Source: Locusta migratoria (taxonomy: Eukaryota; Arthropoda; Insecta; Orthoptera; Acrididae). Taken from it: a stretch of 64,000 nt of DNA. Shown in pieces: positions 56,328 to 64,000 of the stretch. Where the stretch lies: contig CM048755.1 of the NCBI GenBank assembly GCA_026315105.1, positions 757,101,301 to 757,165,300 on the forward strand, in the 5' to 3' direction. Position 1 is the stretch's first letter; each line of letters opens with the position of its first letter. Below the pieces are notes generated by a model that searched no databases, had not been told where the DNA came from, and worked only from the letters and a program-made list of their open reading frames with translations. The translations under genes were made by a program, and so were the position numbers.

Positions 56328-58460
56328 TTTTTTTTTTGTTTTTTTTGTTTTTTTTTTTTTGTTTTAGGGCGCACAACTTCTAAGGTCATTAGCGCCCAGA
56401 TCGGAACAGAGATTTGCTAGATCTCGAAAAAATTTATAACTGACAGTATTAAGAGAAAGCTAAAAACCAGAGATAAAAACAATTAGAAGGGTTAAATATC
56501 CTTTGATAAATTGGCCATGTGGATAAAACGCAAAACTCGAGCAGCGGCTCGTGTGTCATCAGCTGAAAGTTCCTACAGAGTAGACAGCAAGTTAAGGGCT
56601 ACACAGAGATGATTAAAATTAGGACAAGACAGTAAAACATGTCGTACCATCAGCAATTCACCACAGGAGCACAGCGGTGCAGGGTCAGCGGTTAGCAAAT
56701 GATGGTGGCTTATTCGGCAGTGACCGATCCGCAACCGGGCCAGGATGACCACCTCTCGCCGAGAGGGGTGTGAGGTGGTCCTCCAAGCGGTCTGGATCGG
56801 TTTTGCGGTTCTCAATTTATTGTCCGTAAGTGAGAACCACGCACTATGCCAGGACGAAACAATATACCGGCGAAGAGCCCGTTGAACATCGTCTGATGGG
56901 ACGCAAGAAGTAGCCATGCGAGGCAAAAGAGCTGCTGCCTTTGCCGCAATTTCGGCAGTCTCATTCCCGGGCACACCCACGTGCCCAGGGACCCACAGAA
57001 AACAAACGTGACAGCCGTTGTCTGCTAGCAACTGAAGGGAGCATTGGATACGATACACGACAGGATGGGTCGAGAAAGAGTCCTTAATACTCTGCAGGGC
57101 ACTAAGGGAGTCAGAACAGAGGGCATAAAAATGATGGCGGCGGATGAATAAAACAGCCTGGTGGAGGGCAAAAAGCTCAGCCGTGAAATTCGAGCACAGG
57201 TCAGCGAGCTTGTATTGGAACAGGTTGTCCCCAACGACGAAGGCAGATCCGACACCGTCAGTGCTCTTGGAACCATCAGTGTAAATAAATATGGCATTAT
57301 CGAACCGTGAACGGAGTTCGATACGCCTCGAGCGGTATACCAAATCCGGGGTGCTCTCCTTGGGCAGCGAACTAAGTTCAAGGTGGGTGTGAACCTGGAT
57401 CTGATGCCACGGTGGCAATGGGCTTTCGCTCAACCGAAAGGTGGAAGGAAGGGTAAAATCGAGCCGCTGAAGCAGGCGGCGAAACCGAACTCCAGGTGGA
57501 AGCAAGGCTATTGCGATATTGGCGATCGGGTGAGTCATCAAAGAATAATGAGTAAGATGGATGGTTGGGCATCGACAGCAGTTGGATGCGTAGCGACCCA
57601 AGAGTATGTCACGCCGAGAGTTCAAGGGTAATACAGCAGTTTCGGCATAAAGACTTTCAACAGGCTGGTATAAAATGCACCGGTCGCTAGGCGTAATCCC
57701 TGATGGTGAATAGAGTTAAGACGGCGGAGAAGCGACGGCCGTGCAGTAGAGTATACAAAGCTTCCATATTCGAGCTTCGACTGAACAAAGGCCTGGTAAA
57801 GGTGAAACAGAACGGTACGATCCGCTCCCCATGATGTGCCACCGAGAACACGAAGAACATTAATGGATCGGGCACAACGCACAGCCAGGTAGGACACGTG
57901 TGGGGACCAGCAAAGTTTCCGATCCAACATTGGCCCCAAGAATTTTGTTGTCTCTACGAATGGGAGAGCAACGGGGAAGAAATTCCTTGTATCTCCAGAA
58001 GTTTATACACACCGTTTTCTCAGTGTAGAAGCGGAAGCTGTTCGCAATGCTCCAGGAATATAGGCGGTCAAGACAGCGTTGAAGACTACGCTCCAAGAGA
58101 CACGTCCGCTGGGCGCTGCAATAAATTGAAAAATCATCTACAAAATAAGGGATCCGGAAACGTCGGCTGAAAGGCAATCTACGATCGGATTGATTGCAAT
58201 GGCAAAAAGAGCCACGCTCAAGACGGAGCCCTGTGTCACTCCATTCTCCTGCCGAAAGGTATCTGACAAAACAGAGCCCACCTGTACCCGGAACATGCAA
58301 TCCGCCAAAAACGGTTGAATAAAGAGAGGTAGGCGGCCACTAAACCCCATGTGTGCAATGTGCGGAGAATGCCCGCTCTCCAAGCGAAGAACACTGCTAC
58401 CGTTTGATGCTTCCTTAGATAGTTATTCATAACGAAGGTCGACAAGGTGACGAGGTGATC
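56328..58460 (-). mobile_element. I-like LINE (element 4), 3' half
   Basis: Family of element 1: poly(A) tail as T-runs at 56328-56361 and the GGGCGCACAACT 3' end. Minus-strand coding: a long open piece at 56573-57625 with RNase H (FIYTDGSKSTDGVGSAFVVG, FTAELFAL, LCSDSLSAL, VPGHVGVPGNETAEI) and the C-terminal CSCG...H...C cluster; RT pieces at 57622-58484 including NGVTQGSVLSVALFAIAINP. It is interrupted at 58460 (TGATC) by the CR1-like LINE and resumes at 62584. Confidence 0.85.
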
Positions 58461-59099
58461 TACATCTACATCGATACTCTGCAAATCACATTCAAGTGCC
58501 TGGCAGAGGGTTCATTAACCACTTTCATAACTTTCATCTACCGTTCCATTCTCTAATAGCACGCGGGAAGAAAGAACACCTAAATCGTTCCATTTTCGAT
58601 CTGGTTTCTCTTATTTTATTGGGAAGGTCGTGTCTCCCTAAGTAGGTGGGTGCTAGCAAAATATTTTGACATTCAGAACTAAAAGTCGGTGATTGAAACT
58701 TCGCAAACAGATCACGCCGCAATGAATAACGTCTTTCTTTCAATGATTTCCACCCCAATTCGTGCAACATTTCCGTGACGCTTTCCCCTCCGTAACGTGA
58801 TAAAACAAAACGAGCTGCCCTTCTCTGAACCTACTCAATGTCTTCCGTCAGTCCCACCTGGTGAGGGTCCCACAAGGGGCAATAGTACTCCAGAAGAGGA
58901 CGCACAAGTGTGATGTAGGCAGTCTCTTTGGTGGAGCTGGTGCAACTCCGAAGCGTTCTGGGTTCGCCTTCCCCACAGTATTTTCTATGTGTTCTCTCCA
59001 GTCAAAGTTGTTCGTAATTGTAACTCCTAGGTATTTGGTAGAACTACGACCTTAAGGTTTGGCTGATTTATCGCGTAATTAAAGTTCAGCGGATTTCTT

Positions 59100-60002
59100 T
59101 TAGTGGTCGTGTATTACTTCACACTTTTCTTTATTTAGTGTCAATTGCAAATTTTCGCACCAAGCAGAAATTTTGTCTAAATCGCTTTGCAGTTGCTTTT
59201 GATCATCTGTTGACTTCACTAACCGATAAACGACAGCATCATCCGCGAACAGTCTAAGGGAGCTATTCAGATTGTTTCCTAAATCGTTTATAAACACGAG
59301 GAAGAGGAGGGGACCTATAACGCTTCCCTGTGGAACGCCAGATATCACTTCTGTTTTACTCGATGACATACCGTCAATTACAACGAACTGAGTTCTTTCT
59401 CATAGGAAATCGTGAATCCAACCGCACAATTGGGGAGATATTCCATAAGCACGCAATTTCATAGGAAGCCGCTTGTGGGGTACAGTGTCAAAAGCCTTCC
59501 GGAAATCAAGAAATATGGAATCGATTTGAGATCCCTTGTCGATGGCACTTATCACTTCATGTGAATAAAGGGCAAGCTGTGTTTCGCAAGAGTGATACTT
59601 TCTGAATCCGTGTTGACTACTGGTTAACAGGTCGTTCTCTTCGAGGTTGTTCATAATATTCGAACAACGTATATGTTCCAAAATCCTACTGCAAATCGAC
59701 GTCAATGAGATAGGCCTGTAATTTTGGGGATCACTCCTATTGCCTTTCTTGATTATTGGAGTAACTTGGGCAACTTTCCAGTCTTTGGGTACGGATCTTT
59801 CGTTGAGTGATCGGTTGTAAATTATAGCTAAGTACGGAGCTATTACATCAGCATACTCTGAGAGGAATCTAGTTGGTATACAATCTGGCCCGGAAGATTT
59901 ATTTTTGTTTAGTGACTTAAGTTGTTTTACTACTCCAGGAACATCTACTTCTAAGTTTCGCATGCTGGCAGCTGTTCTTGGACAGAATACTGGAGTGTTC
60001 AC
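59100..60002 (-). pseudogene. CR1-like reverse transcriptase (one nonsense codon)
   Basis: Reads KSSGPDCIPTRFLSEYADVI, VTPIIKKGNRSDPQNYRPIS, FLDFRKAFDTVPHKRLPMKL (motif A), then stops at a TGA at 59400-59402 after GWIHDFL. The same frame continues SSSKTEVISGVPQGSVIGPL (motif B) and LRLFADDAVVYRLV (motif C, F-A-D-D), ending near 59100. Catalytic Asp residues are all present. Confidence 0.82.
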
Positions 60003-60700
60003 TTAGTCTTCTTTGGTGAACGAATTTCGGAAAGCTGTGTTAAGTAATTCTGCCTTAGCAGTACTGTCATCGGTAGTATTACCATTGCTATCGCGTAGTG
60101 AAGGTATTGTTTGTGTTTTGCCGCTAGTGTACTTCACATATGATCAGAATTTCTTTGGATTTTCTGCAAGATTACGAGACAGGATTTCGTTGTGGTAACT
60201 ACTACAGGCTTCTCGCATCGAAGTCCGCGCTAGGTTGCGAGTTTCGGTAAAAGATTGCCAGTCTTGTGGATTCTGTGTCTTTTTAAATTTTGCATGCGTT
60301 TTTCTTTGTTTCTGCAACGGTGATCTGACCTGTTTTGTGTACCACGGGGGGTCAGCCCCCTCTTTTATTAATCTATTTGGTATAAATCTCTCGATAGATA
60401 CTGATATTATGTCTTTGAAAGTAAGCACAACTGATCTACACTCGCATTTTTAGTTTTGAAAGACTGGAGACTATCACTCAGGAAAGCGAGAAGAGAATTT
60501 TTATCTGCTTTATTGAATAGATATATTTTTCGTTTATTTTTGGTTATTTGGGCATTTCGACATTCAGTCTCGCTACTACAACTCGATGTTCGCTAATCCC
60601 TGTAACTGTTTTGATGCTATTTACTAGCTCAGAGATCAAGGGTATTTTCGCAACCACTTACTATTCTAGTGGGTTCATGAACTAACTGTTCGAAGTAGTT

Positions 60701-61324
60701 TTAAGAAAAAGCATTCAGAACTAGTTCAGACGATGTTTTATATTTGCCGCCGGTTTTGAGTACGTAATTATGCCAACATATCGAGGGTAAATTAAAGTCG
60801 CCACCGATTATAACAGTATGCTTCGGATACCTATTTGAAATGTGATTCAAGCTTTCTTTGAACACTTCGGCAACCGCATCGTCTGAGTCAGGGGGCCGAT
60901 AAAAAGATCCAATTATTAATTTATTCCGGTTATCAGGTATAACCTCTACCCAGACCAACTCACAGGAAGTATCTACCTCAATTTCGCTGCAGGATGAACC
61001 GTTAGTAACAGCAATAAACACGCCACCCCCTTTTTTATTTATTCTATCCTTTCTGAAGACCATTTGGCCCTTTGAAAAAATTTCGGCCGAACTTATCTCA
61101 GGCGTCAGCCAGCTTTCAGAACCTATAACGATATGTGCCTCAACACTTTCTATCAGCGCTTGGAGCTCTGGAACTTTCCCAATACAGCTACGATAGTTAA
61201 CAACTGTTATACCAATGGTTTCTAGATCTGCTTTCTTCCTGTGTCTGACCTGCCCCCTTTGAGACTGAAACCCATTTTGTGTATTCCCGAGGCCCTCTAA
61301 CCTAAAAAAAACCGCCGAGTCCAC
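60701..61324 (-). pseudogene. CR1-like APE endonuclease
   Basis: Reads VVNYRSCIGKVPELQALIES, IVIGSESWLTPEIS (catalytic Glu), GGGVFIAVTN, LIIGSFYRPP, VIIGGDFNLPSICW (Asp/Asn). The frame ends at 60701, before the SDH motif, which must lie in another frame. It begins in the T-rich stretch where the esterase ORF1 ends (about 20 nt overlap). Confidence 0.78.
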
Positions 61325-61841
61325 GCCACACAGCCCCCGCTACCCGTGTAGCCGCTTCCTGAGTATAGTCGACTCCTGACCTATTTATCGGAACCCGAAA
61401 ACCCACCACCCTTTGACTCAAGTCGAGGAATCTGCAACCCACAAGGTCGCAGAACCGTCTGAGCCTCTGATTCAGACCCTCCACTCGGCTCTGAACCAAA
61501 GGTCCGCAGTCAGTCCTGTCGACAATGCTGCAGATGGTGAGCTCCGCTTTCATCTTGCAAGCAAGACTGGCAGTCTTTACCACTTCTGATAGCCGCTCAA
61601 AACCAGAGAGGATCTCTTCTGATCCAAAGCGACACACATCATTGGTCCCAACATGTGCCACCACCTGTAGCTGGTTGCACCCTGTGCTCTTCATGGCATC
61701 CGGAAGAACCCGTTCCACATCTGGAATGACTGCCCCCGGTATGCACACGGAATGCACATTGGATTTCTTCCCCTCCCTACTAACAAACCCACCCTCTGTT
61801 AGTGCCCGGATCTTGAAGGCAGGGGGGCGAGTACAGGACAA
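61302..61841 (-). CDS. CR1-like ORF1, SGNH esterase-like domain
   Basis: A 179-aa open stretch (no firm start, probably continuing a longer ORF1). It reads VCIPGAVIPDVERVLPDAMK, QLQVVAHVGTNDVCRFGSEE (the G-T-N-D block III of SGNH/GDSL hydrolases), LTICSIVDRT and RRFCDLVGCRFLDLSQRVVG. The C-terminal block, where D-x-V-H is usual, reads RSGVDYTQEAATRVA, with Asp in the expected His position. CR1 ORF1 esterases are thought to help membrane or lipid interaction during retrotransposition (family knowledge). The N-terminal Ser block is unclear. Confidence 0.72.
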   Translation of the reverse strand: MSCTRPPAFKIRALTEGGFVSREGKKSNVHSVCIPGAVIPDVERVLPDAMKSTGCNQLQVVAHVGTNDVCRFGSEEILSGFERLSEVVKTASLACKMKAELTICSIVDRTDCGPLVQSRVEGLNQRLRRFCDLVGCRFLDLSQRVVGFRVPINRSGVDYTQEAATRVAGAVWRGLGGFF

Positions 61842-62583
61842 GCGACACCATCTGCGTCAGGAACATCCTCTGCCACAGACAGCGCATCGAATCTGTTGCC
61901 AAGACTAACCGGGGAGGCCTCCACTTCGGTCCCCCGGGAAGTCTTACGCCGCCTGACACGCGCTGAGGAGACCTCCCAATCCACCACGGATTGTGGGGCT
62001 ACCTCCTCGCGGGCAGTGAGCGGGCTGGCCACAGCCGCAGGCCGATCGGAGGGCACAACAGACGCACGACGCACAGGGGGTCTGCTGTACCCCCGCGAGC
62101 GGCCCACAACAGCGGCGCCCACCCACCGCAGTCTCAAGCGTTGCCAGCGAAGCCAACGCCGCCTGAGGCTGCGAGCGAAGAGTCACCAACTCTGCCTCGA
62201 TCCGTTCACAGCATTCACAGTTCCTAGCCATTCTAAAAACTTTTGTTTTTTCCAAGTAAGTACGTCTGAGGACACAGAAGTTTGATAAACAGTGAGCTTC
62301 GCAAAAATATTAATCTAACACTAAACTGTTTATTAACGGCGGATCTGAAAAATATATACGCGAGCTAGTAAATCAAAATAACAACTGAACTGACAACTAA
62401 ACGCCATTCTTAGTAAATAAACACGCGAGCACACTAAAGATTTAAGAACTGTAAAAGAAAGCACACACGAAATGAAAATAAGTCGCTTGTATTAAGAAGC
62501 CGGTTATCTTACAATGTAGAGGAGCTGCTGCTGCTGTCGCGCGTGTCCTGGCCGGCGTTTACTGAGAAACTGCAGCAACTGAT

Positions 62584-64000
62584 CAGCAGCAGAGCGGTGT
62601 CTACGAAAACCACATTGAACATTAGTCAGGAGGCGTCGAGATTCGAGGAGTCAGACCAACCGAGCGTTAACCATGCGTTCCATCACCTTACAGACGCAGC
62701 TAGTAAGAGAAATGGGGTGATAACTGGATGGAAGATGTTTGTCCTTCCACGGTTTGAGGATGGGGACAACAATGGCTTCACGTCAGCTTGTGGGAACCTG
62801 ACCTTCAGTCCATATGCCATTATAGGTGCTAAGTAGGAAACACCTGCCCGCAGGAGAAAGGTTCTTCAGCATCTCAATATGGATGGAATCGGGCCCAGGA
62901 GCAGAAGATCGGGAGAGCACGGTCCAGCTCCTGCATGGTGAAGGAGACATAACTTTCACGATTGAAAGAGTGGAAAAAAAGCGGTCGTGCCTCCTCTACC
63001 TGTTTGCGAGGGAGGAAGGCAGGGTGGTAATGGGCAGAGCTCGAAACCTCCGCAAAGGAGCGGCCCAAAGAGTTGGAAAGGGGTCCACAAGGACTGCGTT
63101 CTCGACGGTCAGGCCCGAAATCGGGGAGTGGACCTTGATGCCGGATAAACGGCATAGGCCACCCCAAACAGCCGAGGAGGGAGTCAATCTGTTAAAAGAA
63201 CTGGTAAAAGCAGTCCAGCAAGCTTTTTTGCTGTCTTTTATGACACGACGACATTACGCTCGCAATCGTTTATAATTGATACAATTCTCCAACATCGGGT
63301 GGCGGTGTAAGGTGCTTTATGCACGTCGCCAGGCTCTAAGAGCGTCGCGGCAGGCTGCAGTCCTCCAAGGGACCAGGATGCGACGTGGAGAAGAGGGTGT
63401 ACGGGGTATGGAATGTTAGGCAGCAGTGAGAATAACCTCTGTGAGGTATGTGACCTGACTGTCACAGCTGGAAAAATTCTGATCGTGAAAAACAGCCATG
63501 GAAGAATAAAGCCCCCAGTCGGCTTTAGAGATGTTCCAACTGGTGGGACAAGGAGATGGGGAATGATGCAGGAAATGGATGACACAAGGGAAATGGTCAC
63601 TCGAGTACGTGTCAGAAAGTGCATACCACTCAAACTAACCGGCAAGCTGAGGAGTGCATATCGCGAGGTCTATATGGAAATAAGTATGTGTTGTGTTGGA
63701 AAGGAAGGTTGGTGCACTGGCGTTGAAGCAGACAAGATTGAGGTGTTGGAGAAGGTCCACCAAAAGGGAACCTCTCTGACAAGGTACTGGAGAGCCCCAT
63801 AGGGGTGGTGGGCATTAAAGTCACCTACCAACACGAAAGGTGAAGGGAGCTGGTCAACGAGGTGTAACACATCTGCCCTAGTAAGGGCGGATGACGATGG
63901 CGAATAGATATTACAGAGGGAAAAGGAAAAGTTGGATAGAGTGATGCTGACAGCAACTGCCTGTAAGTGAGTATGCAATGAAATGGGATGGTAATAGACA
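62584..64000 (-). mobile_element. I-like LINE (element 4), continuation to window edge
   Basis: Follows the second TGATC and continues the host ORF2 in order: fingers/RT start (plus-strand GCAGAGCGGTGTCTACG at 62591-62607), linker and pre-RT parts (62874-63167, 63238-63645) and endonuclease (FVLVGDFNAHHPYG) at 63670-63978. Degenerate with several frameshifts. The 5' part, including ORF1, lies beyond the window. Confidence 0.83.

Larger units (their letters stand above)
58461..62578 (-). mobile_element. CR1-like LINE (near full length) nested in element 4
   Basis: 4118 bp on the minus strand between TGATC at 58456-58460 and 62579-62583. The 3' end is (GATGTA)n (plus strand TACATCTACATCGA). 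From 3' to 5': C-terminus 58534-58770, RT 59100-60002, linker 60144-60428, endonuclease 60701-61324, ORF1 with esterase-like domain 61302-61841, Arg/Cys-rich N-terminal part 61799-62255. The combination of APE endonuclease, RT without RNase H and an ORF1 esterase is characteristic of CR1-type LINEs. Some stops and frameshifts; moderately young. Confidence 0.85.

Overview
This is a eukaryotic, repeat-dominated window. The only host gene I can support is a set of small, well-spaced coding exons on the minus strand, with GT-AG splice borders, that encode part of a stomatin / band-7 (SPFH) family membrane protein. Almost everything else that codes is transposon: non-LTR retrotransposons (LINEs) of at least five kinds, Penelope-like element pieces, tRNA-derived SINEs, mariner/Tc1-type DNA transposon remnants and foldback (inverted-repeat) elements. 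Long introns packed with I-like, CR1-like and RTE-like LINEs, and a Leu/Ser-tRNA-headed SINE, fit an insect with a very large genome; I infer an orthopteran (grasshopper/locust-like) but cannot prove it from sequence alone.

Layout. 1-820: a Penelope-like element tail (RT end plus GIY-YIG endonuclease) split by a SINE. 2210-4310: two old CR1-like remnants. 4602-27957 (minus): four stomatin exons. The two most 5' ones (27860-27957 and 26285-26382) are homologous, both 98 nt with identical phases, and look like a mutually exclusive alternative pair. The 15.5-kb intron between 4768 and 20302 carries a full-length I-like LINE (5108-10785) flanked by an 11-bp target-site duplication, an RTE-like LINE remnant (about 11460-13325), a foldback element and a SINE. 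The next intron (20465-26284) carries a palindromic mariner derivative and another foldback.

29750-42560 is upstream of the recognised exons and holds Penelope, Tc1 and mariner-type remnants, a CR1-like LINE with an inverted 5' end (about 31213-34866, itself split by another LINE), a 125-bp perfect tandem duplication, a large hairpin, an internally deleted LINE with an L1-type ORF1, and a third SINE.

42564-64000 is a nest of retrotransposons, all on the minus strand. An old I-like LINE (42564-44653 plus 50632-53966) was split by a younger, apparently intact I-superfamily LINE (44654-50620; ORF1 506 aa, ORF2 1241 aa, 11-bp target-site duplication). A second old I-like LINE (56328-58460 plus 62584 to the window end) was split by a CR1-like LINE (58461-62578) whose ORF1 has a lipase/esterase-like domain.

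The most notable observations are the mutually exclusive exon pair, the intact nested LINE with stop/start-overlapping ORFs and a 5' end conserved with its older relative, the twin-priming-like inversion of a CR1 copy, and the palindromic mariner made of two 3' ends.
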